Source: Bacillota bacterium (GTDB lineage Bacteria > Bacillota > Clostridia > Acetivibrionales > JAMNXU01). From it: a stretch of DNA of 64,000 nt. Every line of letters starts with the position of its first letter. Positions within the stretch are counted from its first letter, which is position 1. A program made the position numbers and the translations under genes. Where the stretch lies: NCBI GenBank assembly GCA_023623175.1, contig JAMNXU010000010.1, positions 84,967-148,966 of the forward strand, given 5' to 3'. Of the stretch, positions 45,956 through 55,082 are shown one piece after another. A model generated the notes under the pieces. The model saw only the letters and a list, made by a program, of their open reading frames with translations, was not told where the DNA came from and ran no database searches.

Positions 45956-46201
45956 ATGGCTGTAAAGATTAGGCTTAGAAGAATGGGAGCCAAGAAAAAC
46001 CCATTTTTCAGGGTCGTAGTTGCTGATTCAAGATTTCCCCGTGACGGAAGATTCATAGAGGAAATCGGATACTACAATCCGCAAACCGATCCCGCTGAAA
46101 TAAAAATAGACAGTGAAAAAGCCCTCAAGTGGCTTAAAAACGGTGCTCAGCCCACTGACACCGTCAGGCTTCTTCTCAAGAAGACCGGCATTATTGAATA
46201 A
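45956..46201 (+). CDS. rpsP: 30S ribosomal protein bS16
   Basis: An 81-residue ribosomal protein with the invariant N-terminus [20 protein letters not shown] and the [11 protein letters not shown] segment. GGAGGTG precedes the ATG. The order ffh-rpsP-khpA-rimM-trmD is the standard one in Firmicutes. Confidence 0.98.
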   Translation: MAVKIRLRRMGAKKNPFFRVVVADSRFPRDGRFIEEIGYYNPQTDPAEIKIDSEKALKWLKNGAQPTDTVRLLLKKTGIIE

Positions 46202-46224
46202 GAAATTTTCCGGGAGGTAAGACA

Positions 46225-46452
46225 ATGAAGGAACTGCTTGAATCAATTGCCAAGGCGCTTGTCGATTATCCCGAAGAAGTCGAAGTCAAGGAAATTGAAG
46301 GGGAGAAATCCCTCATTCTTGAACTCAAGGTTTCAAAAGAAGACACAGGAAAGGTTATCGGCAAGCAGGGAAGGATTGCCAGGGCAATAAGAGTGTTAAT
46401 GAAAGCAGCAGCAGTAAAAGAAAATAAAAGAGTTGTCGTGGAAATTATCTAG
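46225..46452 (+). CDS. khpA: KH-domain RNA-binding protein KhpA
   Basis: A 75-residue protein that is a single type-II KH domain with the RNA-gripping loop VIGKQGRIARAIR near residue 45. In other Firmicutes KhpA pairs with KhpB (Jag/EloR) to bind RNAs affecting cell elongation and division. GGGAGG lies upstream of the ATG. It is 23 bases after rpsP. Confidence 0.95.
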   Translation: MKELLESIAKALVDYPEEVEVKEIEGEKSLILELKVSKEDTGKVIGKQGRIARAIRVLMKAAAVKENKRVVVEII

Positions 46453-46461
46453 TTAATTAAG

Positions 46462-46504
46462 GGGGACGTCCGACATATTTTTTACAGGTATGCCGCATGT
46501 CCCC
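46462..46504 (+). other. Long hairpin in the khpA-rimM spacer
   Basis: The 15-base arms GGGGACGTCCGACAT / ATGCCGCATGTCCCC pair at 13 positions, counting one G-U, around a 13-base loop. There is no T-run after it, so it is not a classical terminator. It could be an RNase III or other processing site within the polycistronic mRNA. Confidence 0.6.
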
Positions 46505-46534
46505 TGAATAATTTATGACAGAAGGAGCAGACCG

Positions 46535-47041
46535 ATGCTGGAATATCTCGATGTGGGAAAGATAGTCAATACCCATGGCGTAAAGGGAGAAGTGAAAGTA
46601 ATACCGCTTACGGACAATCCAGAACGATTCAACAGCCTTGAATGGGCTTTTGTTGAAACCGGCGACGGTTTAAAGAAATATTTTATCGAACGCGTGAGGT
46701 TTTTCAAGGGCAACGTTCTTGTAAAATTCAAGGGAATTGACGACATGACATCGGCGGAGGCTTTCCGGGGTTTGTTCATGAAAGTGGACCGTGAACACGC
46801 GGTTAAGCTTCCCGAAAATTGCTGGTTTATCTGCGACCTGATAGACTGCGAGGTTTACGAAACATCCGGCCGTTTGCTCGGAATACTCAAAGACGTATTG
46901 CAGACAGGCAGCAACGATGTTTACGTGGTTGTTGACAAGCAAAGAAGAGAGATACTTATACCGGCACTGAAAAGCGTCGTAAAGGAGGTTTCTCCTGAAA
47001 ACAAAAAAATCGTTGTTGAGCTTCCCGAAGGTTTGCTTTAG
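46535..47041 (+). CDS. rimM: Ribosome maturation factor RimM
   Basis: This 168-residue 16S rRNA processing factor binds ribosomal protein uS19 during 30S assembly. The N-terminal RimM domain has VGKIVNTHGVKGEVKV near residue 6, and the PRC-barrel C-terminal half has the IPALKSVVKEV segment. A GAAGGAG site precedes the ATG. Its last codons form the first unit of a repeat array that continues into the spacer. Confidence 0.95.
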   Translation: MLEYLDVGKIVNTHGVKGEVKVIPLTDNPERFNSLEWAFVETGDGLKKYFIERVRFFKGNVLVKFKGIDDMTSAEAFRGLFMKVDREHAVKLPENCWFICDLIDCEVYETSGRLLGILKDVLQTGSNDVYVVVDKQRREILIPALKSVVKEVSPENKKIVVELPEGLL

Positions 47042-47111
47042 AAGGTTTGATTTAAAACGTAAGTTTGCTTTAAACGGAAATTTGCTTTAAAACGGAAGTT
47101 TTTATAGAAGG
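47031..47111. repeat. Imperfect tandem repeats between rimM and trmD
   Basis: About five related 14-18 base units, such as GTTTGATTTAAAACGTAA, GTTTGCTTTAAACGGAA and ATTTGCTTTAAAACGGAA, start inside the rimM stop region and fill most of the 103-base spacer. Confidence 0.75.
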
Positions 47112-47144
47112 CAATATGGAGAATAATAACAGAAAGGACATGCA

Positions 47145-47936
47145 ATGCACAGGTTCGACATTTTGACAATTTTCCCCGACATGATAAGGAACGCTGCCGG
47201 GGAGAGTATACTGGGAAGAGCCATTGAAAACGGGATAATAGCGGTTAACGCCATAAACATACGCGACTATTCCGGCAATAAGCACAGGAAAGTGGACGAT
47301 TATCCCTACGGAGGCGGCAGCGGAATGGTAATGATGGCCCAGCCCATATATGACGCGTACAGGGCCGTTGTTCAGAACCTTGAATATAAACCCCACGTAA
47401 TATACATGTCTCCGCAGGGAAAGGTTCTTGACCAGGAGAAAGCGCGGCAGCTCGCGCAGTATAAACATATCGTGATTCTTTGCGGTCATTACGAAGGCGT
47501 GGATGAAAGGGTTCTTGAAGAAATCGTCGATGAGGAGATTTCCATCGGCGATTATATTCTTACCGGGGGAGAACTCGCGGCCCTTGTGCTTGTGGACTGC
47601 GTAAGCCGCCTTATACCCGGCGTGCTTTCCAACGAAGACTCGCCTAAAGAAGAGACCTTCAGCAACGGGCTCCTGGAATACCCCCAGTACACAAGGCCTT
47701 ATGAATTCCTGGGAAAAAAGGTGCCTGATATTTTGCTTTCGGGCCATCATGCCAATATAGAAAAATGGAGATTCGAACAGTCGCTCCTGAGAACCAAGCA
47801 AAAAAGACCCGATCTTTATGAGAAATACCTTCAAAAAAACAAGAATATTAATAGTATAGCTGGTACAAGCAGTGTTACGGAAAAAAATGCGCAAATAAAT
47901 GCAAAAAATACGGACGGCAGATTTGTTGAAAAATAG
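47145..47936 (+). CDS. trmD: tRNA (guanosine(37)-N1)-methyltransferase TrmD
   Basis: This 263-residue SPOUT methyltransferase makes m1G37 in tRNAs. The trefoil-knot segments are clear: [11 protein letters not shown] near 47, [11 protein letters not shown] near 110 and the knot [16 protein letters not shown] near 128. The C-terminal tail after residue about 235 (rich in Asn, Ser, Thr) is longer than in most homologues and looks unconserved; its last codons carry the -35 box of the next gene's promoter. AAAGGAC lies upstream of the ATG. Confidence 0.95.
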   Translation: MHRFDILTIFPDMIRNAAGESILGRAIENGIIAVNAINIRDYSGNKHRKVDDYPYGGGSGMVMMAQPIYDAYRAVVQNLEYKPHVIYMSPQGKVLDQEKARQLAQYKHIVILCGHYEGVDERVLEEIVDEEISIGDYILTGGELAALVLVDCVSRLIPGVLSNEDSPKEETFSNGLLEYPQYTRPYEFLGKKVPDILLSGHHANIEKWRFEQSLLRTKQKRPDLYEKYLQKNKNINSIAGTSSVTEKNAQINAKNTDGRFVEK

Positions 47937-47954
47937 AAAAGGTTAATGTACAAT
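47926..47954 (+). promoter_or_regulatory. Sigma-A promoter of the LacI-family operon
   Basis: TTGAAA, 17 bases, TACAAT. The -35 box lies inside the last codons of trmD. Confidence 0.7.
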
Positions 47955-47959
47955 ATTGG

Positions 47960-47975
47960 ATGTAATCGGTTACAT
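47960..47975 (+). promoter_or_regulatory. LacI-family operator (probable autoregulatory site)
   Basis: ATGTAATCGGTTACAT has perfect 6-base arms around a CG-centred core, the usual shape of a LacI/GalR-family site. It starts 5 bases after the -10 box, covering the transcription start of its own regulator gene. Confidence 0.8.
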
Positions 47976-47989
47976 AGCGAGGGATAAAG

Positions 47990-49006
47990 ATGGTTACAAT
48001 CCAGGATGTCGCAAAGGCAGCAGGAGTTTCAGTGGCGACCGTTTCAAGAGTTTTAAACAACAGTCCGCGCGTTACGCCCGAAACAAGGATGATAGTCGAG
48101 GCCGCCATAAAAGAACTCAATTACCAGCCGAATCTTCTGGGCAGGAACTTGAGGCGCGCCGAAAGCAAAACCATTCTTGTGCTTCTTCCGAGTATTTCAA
48201 ATCCCTTTTATTCAAGAGTTGTAAGAGGAATGGAAGATACGGCCCAAAAATACGGGTATAACATAATGCTTTGCAACGACTATTCAGAAGCGGAAATGGA
48301 AAAAAACTATCTTGAGCTTCTGAAAAAGCGTATAGCTGACGGGGTCATTTTCACGGCTCCCGTTCTTTCCGCCGGCGAGCTCGAAGATATTGCCAAAGAT
48401 TATCCAGTGGTGCAATGCTGCGAGTACATACCCGGAGCATCCCTGTCCCATGTTTCGATTGACAATGAAGCTGCAGCTTATAAAGCAGTAAAACACCTTA
48501 TCGATCTTGGCCACAGGAGAATAGGATTCGTAGGAACCCAAAGCGTGTTTATTTCAGCAATTCAGCGCGAAAACGGATATAAAAAAGCTCTCCTGGATCA
48601 TGGCATAGAAGTTTCCCCCGAACTTATACAGTACGGTAACTACGGATTTCTGAGCGGTCTGAACGTGGCAAGAAGCCTGGTAAAAATGAAAAACAGGCCG
48701 ACAGCCATATTTGCCATTTCCGACGTCATGGCCATGGGAGTCATGCGTGCGATTACAGACTGCGGGCTTTCGGTCCCCAAGGATGTTTCCGTTGTCGGTT
48801 TTGACAATATAGATTTTTCTTCTATGATAAGTCCGGCTTTAACCACCGTGTCCCAGCCGAGATATCGCCTGGGACAGACTGCGATGGAAATTTTGCTTGA
48901 ACAGCTGAAAAACGGCACGCGCGAAGTTAAGGAAGTCATACTGGACAGCAAACTTGTCATAAGGGATTCCACCGGCGCCCTGAAGTCAGCATATACCCCG
49001 GTTTAA
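47990..49006 (+). CDS. LacI-family transcriptional regulator
   Basis: This 338-residue repressor has the DNA-binding domain VTIQDVAKAAGVSVATVSRVLNN at residues 2-24 and hinge-helix region KELNYQPNLLGRNLR near 43-58, followed by a periplasmic-binding-protein-like sensor domain (DLGHRRIGFVG, VPKDVSVVGFDN). It likely senses a sugar or sugar derivative. Its own promoter holds a matching palindrome, and it is followed by an oxidoreductase gene and two sugar isomerase/epimerase genes in the same direction with no terminator between, so it probably controls the four-gene unit. Confidence 0.92.
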   Translation: MVTIQDVAKAAGVSVATVSRVLNNSPRVTPETRMIVEAAIKELNYQPNLLGRNLRRAESKTILVLLPSISNPFYSRVVRGMEDTAQKYGYNIMLCNDYSEAEMEKNYLELLKKRIADGVIFTAPVLSAGELEDIAKDYPVVQCCEYIPGASLSHVSIDNEAAAYKAVKHLIDLGHRRIGFVGTQSVFISAIQRENGYKKALLDHGIEVSPELIQYGNYGFLSGLNVARSLVKMKNRPTAIFAISDVMAMGVMRAITDCGLSVPKDVSVVGFDNIDFSSMISPALTTVSQPRYRLGQTAMEILLEQLKNGTREVKEVILDSKLVIRDSTGALKSAYTPV

Positions 49007-49053
49007 AAGGCATAAAGCCTTTGACAATAAAAACAATTCGAGGAGGTTAAATT

Positions 49054-50148
49054 ATGGCAGATAATCAAAGAATCGTAAAAGTAGGTATTATCGGATGCGG
49101 CGGCATAGCCAACGGTAAACATATGCCGAGCCTTGCCAAGATTCCCAATGTGCAGATGGTGGCATTCTGCGACATTATTGTCGAAAGAGCAGAGGAAGCC
49201 GCCAGGAAGTACGGAGTGGAAGGCGCAAAGGTTTACAAGGATTACCGTGAACTTCTCAAGGATGAATCCATCGAGGTCGTACACGTGCTGACTCCCAACA
49301 GGGAACATGCCGATATTACCGTTGCTGCGCTTGAAGCCGGAAAGCACGTAATGTGCGAAAAACCGATGGCGAAGACTGCAGCCGATGCCCGCAGAATGGT
49401 TGAGGCCGCCAAGCGCACCGGTAAAAAACTGACAATCGGTTACCAGAACAGGTTCAGACCCGATTCCATTTATCTCAAGAAAGTATGTGAAAACGGCGAG
49501 CTTGGAGAAATTTATTTCGCAAAGGCCCATGCCGTCAGAAGGCGTGCCGTTCCGACCTGGGGAGTATTTCTCGATGAGGACGCCCAGGGTGGAGGACCGC
49601 TTATTGACATCGGAACCCATGCACTGGATCTGACGCTGTGGATGATGAACAACTACAAACCCAAGTATGTAGTTGGCACATCTTATCAGAAACTCGGAAA
49701 GAAACTCAGCGAAGGAAATGCCTGGGGTCCCTGGGATCCTGAAAAGTACACCGTTGAAGATTCCGCCTTCGGATTCATAGTCATGGAAAACGGAGCAACC
49801 ATCATACTTGAATCCAGCTGGGCTCTCAATACGCTGCAGACCGGAGAGGCAAGGACGACGCTTTGTGGTACCGAGGGAGGTGCTGACATGCAGGACGGAC
49901 TCAGGATCAACGGAGAGCGCCATGGCAAGCTGTATGTAACCCTGCCCGCACTTGACGCAAAGGGCGTGGATTTCTACGATGCCAGCCAGGATTCTCCCGG
50001 CGACCTCGAAGCCAAAACATGGATCAATTGCATACTCAATGACACCGAACCGCTGGTTAAGCCCGAAGAAGCCCTCGTAGTAACTGAAATCCTCGAAGCG
50101 ATTTATGAATCCGCAAGAACCGGAAAGCCCGTTTACTTCAACAAGTAA
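49054..50148 (+). CDS. Gfo/Idh/MocA family oxidoreductase
   Basis: This 364-residue NAD(P)-dependent dehydrogenase has a Rossmann domain (GIIGCGGIANGKHMPSL near residue 7), the family motif CEKPMAKTAADARRM with the catalytic Lys near 98, and a substrate domain with GGPLIDIGTHALDLTLWMM near 180 (Asp/His pair). Members oxidise inositols, sugars or glycosides. GGAGG precedes the ATG, 48 bases after the regulator. The link with two isomerase/epimerase genes suggests conversion of a keto-sugar or glycoside (inference); the substrate is unknown. Confidence 0.9.
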   Translation: MADNQRIVKVGIIGCGGIANGKHMPSLAKIPNVQMVAFCDIIVERAEEAARKYGVEGAKVYKDYRELLKDESIEVVHVLTPNREHADITVAALEAGKHVMCEKPMAKTAADARRMVEAAKRTGKKLTIGYQNRFRPDSIYLKKVCENGELGEIYFAKAHAVRRRAVPTWGVFLDEDAQGGGPLIDIGTHALDLTLWMMNNYKPKYVVGTSYQKLGKKLSEGNAWGPWDPEKYTVEDSAFGFIVMENGATIILESSWALNTLQTGEARTTLCGTEGGADMQDGLRINGERHGKLYVTLPALDAKGVDFYDASQDSPGDLEAKTWINCILNDTEPLVKPEEALVVTEILEAIYESARTGKPVYFNK

Positions 50149-50197
50149 CAGGCATGTATCCGATTCATTAAGTTGATTAAAAAAGGGGAGTTTGTCC

Positions 50198-50986
50198 ATG
50201 AAACTCGGCATTATTGCGCCTCCTGTTGAAGAATCATTTAAATCGGCCCAACAAAGGGGGCTCGATTTTCTGGAATTTACAATAAATATCGAGTATAACA
50301 CCGATGAATTCTTTGCCAGTGTCCCGTCTCTCAGGGAATGGTCCAAAAAATACAACGTCGGGGTCGGCAGCATCGGCCGCTGGGGAACGGACAAAATCGA
50401 CAGCAAAGGCAATATAATCAAGGAAGAGCTTGAAATATCCTATAAATTAATCGAGGCAGCGTCCGAGCTCGGTTGCGACAATTTCGTCACCGGTTGCAAC
50501 TATAACGAAAATATGTCCTATTTTGACAACTGCAAGGCTGCAATTGAATTCCTTTCATTGCTGCTTGAAAAGGGCAGTGAGAAGGGTGTAAAAATTTCCA
50601 CGTATAACTGCCGCTGGAACAACTTCATTGTAGAAAACATGAGCTGGACAATAGTTCACGGACACCTCAAGGACCTTGGAATCAAATTCGATCCGTCCCA
50701 CAGCCGTTATTACGGCGGCGATTACCTGAAAGAAGCGATGGAATGGGGAGATCGTTTCTACCATGTCCATCTGAAAGGATCGCTCGTACTGAACGGCGAC
50801 CGGTTTGACGATCCTCCCGCTGGAATGGACGAAACCAACTGGGGCGCCTTTATTTCGGTGCTCTATGCAAAAAAATATGATCGCTGCCTCAGCATAGAAC
50901 CCCACTCGTCAACGTGGGCCGGCGAACTCGGTGAAAAAGGCGTGGACTTCACCATCAAATATTTCAGGAACCTCATTTTCAGATAG
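50198..50986 (+). CDS. Sugar phosphate isomerase/epimerase-like TIM barrel (AP endonuclease 2 superfamily), copy 1
   Basis: This 262-residue xylose-isomerase-like TIM barrel keeps typical metal-site segments GIKFDPSHSRYYGGD near 165 and RFYHVHLKG near 187, plus CLSIEPH near 230. The ATG at 50198 follows GGGGAG by 7 bases, two codons after the ORF-track start. It lies 49 bases after the oxidoreductase gene. The reaction is probably an isomerisation, epimerisation or dehydration of a keto-sugar, as for IolE/IolI/YcjR relatives, but it is not assignable. Confidence 0.85.
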   Translation: MKLGIIAPPVEESFKSAQQRGLDFLEFTINIEYNTDEFFASVPSLREWSKKYNVGVGSIGRWGTDKIDSKGNIIKEELEISYKLIEAASELGCDNFVTGCNYNENMSYFDNCKAAIEFLSLLLEKGSEKGVKISTYNCRWNNFIVENMSWTIVHGHLKDLGIKFDPSHSRYYGGDYLKEAMEWGDRFYHVHLKGSLVLNGDRFDDPPAGMDETNWGAFISVLYAKKYDRCLSIEPHSSTWAGELGEKGVDFTIKYFRNLIFR

Positions 50987-51044
50987 TAACGTGTTATGGT
51001 TAAATTGCACTGGCACGTGTATTTTATGAAAGGTGGTCTGTTCT

Positions 51045-52010
51045 ATGAAACTTGGTGTTTTTACGGTTCTGCTGTCCGACAGAAGCCTTGAGGAGGCTTT
51101 GAAATACCTGAGCGGTTTGGGCGTTCAGGCGGTGGAAATCGGGTGTGGAGGCTTTCCCGGCGATGCCCATCTGAAACCCGACGAACTGCTCTCGGATCCT
51201 GGCAAAATCACGGCTCTCAAGGATCTCCTGCAGAAATACAACATTGAAATAAGCGCCCTAAGCTGCCATGGAAATCCCGTGCATCCCCAGAAAGAAATTG
51301 CTGACAAGTTCCACAGGGATTTTGAAAAAACCGTGCTGCTCGCAGAGAAGCTCGGAATATCGAGAGTCATAACTTTTTCCGGATGTCCCGGAGACTCTCC
51401 TTCATCCAGGTATCCGAACTGGGTAACATGTCCGTGGCCTGACGATTTCCTTCGCATCCTCGAATACCAGTGGAACGAAGTTCTGATACCCTACTGGCAA
51501 AAGGCTTCCGATTTCGCGAAGGACCACGGGGTCGACAAGATATGTTTTGAAATGCATCCCGGTTTTTGCGTCTACAACCCTGAAACATTAAAGAAACTCA
51601 GGAACGCCGTAGGCGATTCGATAGGAGCGAACTTCGACCCGTCCCACCTGTTCTGGCAGGGCATAGATCCCGTAGAGGCCATAATAGACCTGGGTCCCGC
51701 AATCTATCATTTCCATGCGAAGGATACGAAGATTGACGCTCGTAACACCTCGGTGAATGGCGTACTTGACACAAAACACTACAGCGACGAGCTCCATCGT
51801 TCGTGGATTTTCCGTACCGTTGGATACGGACATGACTACGGCGTATGGAAGGAAATCGTGAGCGCGCTCAGGAAGGTCGGATACGACCATGTCATGAGCA
51901 TTGAGCACGAAGACAGCCTCATGTCTCCTTCCGAGGGTCTCGAAAAGGCCATTAAGTTCCTGCAGGAAGTCATGATTTTTGAACCCGTGGGCAAAATGTA
52001 CTGGGCATAA
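51045..52010 (+). CDS. Sugar phosphate isomerase/epimerase-like TIM barrel, copy 2
   Basis: This 321-residue TIM barrel has the family segments VEIGCGGFPG near 27, ICFEMHPGFCVYNPETLKKL near 170, GANFDPSHLFWQGIDPVEAI near 200 and YHFHAKDTKID near 225, which supply the Glu, Asp, His and Glu metal ligands. It is only distantly related to copy 1. AAAGGTGG lies upstream of ATG 51045. It closes the LacI operon; a stable hairpin follows. Confidence 0.87.
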   Translation: MKLGVFTVLLSDRSLEEALKYLSGLGVQAVEIGCGGFPGDAHLKPDELLSDPGKITALKDLLQKYNIEISALSCHGNPVHPQKEIADKFHRDFEKTVLLAEKLGISRVITFSGCPGDSPSSRYPNWVTCPWPDDFLRILEYQWNEVLIPYWQKASDFAKDHGVDKICFEMHPGFCVYNPETLKKLRNAVGDSIGANFDPSHLFWQGIDPVEAIIDLGPAIYHFHAKDTKIDARNTSVNGVLDTKHYSDELHRSWIFRTVGYGHDYGVWKEIVSALRKVGYDHVMSIEHEDSLMSPSEGLEKAIKFLQEVMIFEPVGKMYWA

Positions 52011-52041
52011 CGTTTGAAACACATATATCGCGAAGTATTGG

Positions 52042-52067
52042 GGGGCGCCTGTTCAGCCAGGCGCTCC
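52042..52067 (+). terminator. Stable GC hairpin after the LacI operon
   Basis: GGGGCGCCTG / CAGGCGCTCC pair over 10 bases, with one G-T, around a 6-base loop. It is followed by TGCCATTTCC without a T-run, so it may be a weak, Rho-assisted or RNA-stabilising end. Confidence 0.45.
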
Positions 52068-52122
52068 TGCCATTTCCGGGCTGAAATTTTTACACCGGCC
52101 AAGTAGGTATGTTTTGTCCTCC

Positions 52123-52151
52123 TTTACACCGGCTGATTCTGTATGTATAAT
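52123..52151 (+). promoter_or_regulatory. Sigma-A promoter of lspA-rluD-pyrR
   Basis: TTTACA, 17 bases, perfect TATAAT, 80 bases before lspA. The element TTTACACCGGC at the -35 box also occurs 34 bases upstream (52089). Confidence 0.7.
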
Positions 52152-52230
52152 TTAAGGGACCGGCAACGGTTTAATTTGGCAAGTTTAAACACGAAAATTC
52201 CATCACAGGATGTGTAAACCGGAGGACGAG

Positions 52231-52757
52231 ATGATCTGGATCCTGATTACAGCGCTTATAATCGTAATCGACCGCATAACCAAAATCCTGGTAACGAAGA
52301 ATGTAGAACCTCACGAGACTATACCGGTTATCAGGGGATTCTTCAACATTGTCTTTACCGAAAATACCGGTGCCGCGCTCGGCATCCTTCAAAACGGGCG
52401 GGCTTTTTTAATACCGTTTACGATTATCACCGTATTTTTGCTTTTGTATTTTCTAATTAAATCAGAAAGCCGGCTGTTCAAGACGTCACTTTCCATGGTA
52501 ATCGGAGGCGCGCTGGGTAACCTTGCAGACAGGGTATTTCGTGGCAGCGTCGTGGATTTTCTTGACTTCCAGTTTGGATCCTGGCATTTCTGGGCTTTCA
52601 ACGTCGCCGACATTTTCATTGTTTTGGGAACAGCCCTGATGGCATGGTACATGATTTTCATATACAAGGAACCCGAAACGCTTAATAAAAAGAATAATGA
52701 AACCACGGGACCCGGTGATGAAACCACAGGACCCGGCAACACGGTGAATGATGAAAA

Positions 52758-52761
<4 letters not shown>
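52231..52761 (+). CDS. lspA: Lipoprotein signal peptidase (signal peptidase II)
   Basis: This 176-residue membrane aspartic protease removes signal peptides from prolipoproteins. It has four hydrophobic segments and the conserved boxes IDRITK near 15, FTENTGAALG near 46, GALGNLADRVFRGSVVDFLDF near 95 (first catalytic Asp) and FNVADIFIVLG near 120 (second Asp). ATG 52231 has GGAGGA upstream. The C-terminal tail is an unusual duplicated NETTGPG/DETTGPG. Its stop overlaps the rluD start (ATGA). Confidence 0.95.
52696..52737 (+). repeat. 21-base tandem duplication in the lspA 3' end
   Basis: AATGAAACCACGGGACCCGGT is followed directly by GATGAAACCACAGGACCCGGC. The reading frame is kept, adding seven residues to the tail. 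Confidence 0.88.
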
Positions 52762-54234
<1,473 letters not shown>

Positions 54235-54308
54235 AATATTGATGATATTGAAAGAATAAATTGCGGTGAACGAATAATAATGACAAAAGCATGCGACGGA
54301 GGGAACGA

Positions 54309-54968
54309 ATGAAATCAAGACTGATACTTGTCAGGCATGCGGAAGCCGAGGGAAACAAGGACCGGATATTCCACGGCTGGACCGACGGCGATCTTACTGA
54401 AAAAGGGCACATGCAGGCGGCGCTGGTGGCCGAGAGGCTCAAGGACGAGCCCATTGACGTCATATATTCGAGTCCTCTCAAAAGGACGCTGAAAACCGCC
54501 GAATACATTGCGAAGCAAAAAAATCTGCCCGTTATTGCCACTGACAAACTAAAAGAAATAAACGGCGGCGAGTGGGAAGGTGTTGAGTTCAAAAAACTCC
54601 CGGTACTCTGGCCCGAAGAGTACAACACATGGGAAAACAAGCCCCATCTCCACCGCATGCCCGGCGGGGAAACGATGGCAGAATTTCAGCAAAGGATTAT
54701 CAATGAAGTGGAATCCATCCTGAAAAGCAATCCGGGGAAAAACATCTGCATCGTAACACACGGGACCGCTATCAGGTCCATAATCTGCTATTTTCAGGGC
54801 TGTGGCCTTGAAACGATGGAAAACACCCCGTGGTACGACAACACCGCAGTAACCATTGTTGAATATGAAGACGGCCGATACAATCTTGTTGTCGCCGGAG
54901 ACGCGTCCCATCTCAGCAGGGAGATGAGCACCATAAGGAACCAGGACTGGCAGAGCGAAGTCCAGTAA
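54309..54968 (+). CDS. Histidine phosphatase family protein (phosphoglycerate mutase-like)
   Basis: This 219-residue protein has the phospho-acceptor motif LVRHAEAEGNKD near residue 6, the partner Arg in SSPLKRTLKTAEYI near 58, and the second catalytic His in VTHGTAIRSI near 150. The start of the gene is set by CGGAGGGA before ATG 54309. Length and motif order resemble cofactor-dependent phosphatases such as CobC or PhoE rather than a glycolytic mutase. The substrate is unknown and the neighbours give no help. Confidence 0.88.
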   Translation: MKSRLILVRHAEAEGNKDRIFHGWTDGDLTEKGHMQAALVAERLKDEPIDVIYSSPLKRTLKTAEYIAKQKNLPVIATDKLKEINGGEWEGVEFKKLPVLWPEEYNTWENKPHLHRMPGGETMAEFQQRIINEVESILKSNPGKNICIVTHGTAIRSIICYFQGCGLETMENTPWYDNTAVTIVEYEDGRYNLVVAGDASHLSREMSTIRNQDWQSEVQ

Positions 54969-54998
54969 AATTTAATTATAATTTGTCAACAAAGTGTA

Positions 54999-55028
54999 TT
55001 GAAACGGACAACCCCGCTATCCTAAAAT
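54999..55028 (+). promoter_or_regulatory. Probable promoter of the AAC(3)-family gene
   Basis: TTGAAA, 18 bases, TAAAAT, 55 bases before the start codon. Confidence 0.5.
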
Positions 55029-55082
55029 AGAATTACGCTTCTTATCAGCAAATTTTCATTGCAAATGACGGGAGTATCGGTT

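Noticed and set aside
47070-47894. 274-residue minus-strand ORF opposite trmD
   Set aside because: It lies fully antisense to trmD, and its composition (Phe/Tyr/His/Cys-rich) is typical of a shadow frame.
49003-50421. 472-residue minus-strand ORF opposite the Gfo/Idh/MocA gene
   Set aside because: It is a complete shadow of two well-supported plus-strand genes, has no ribosome site and shows no recognisable domain. Open frames opposite GC3-biased genes are common.
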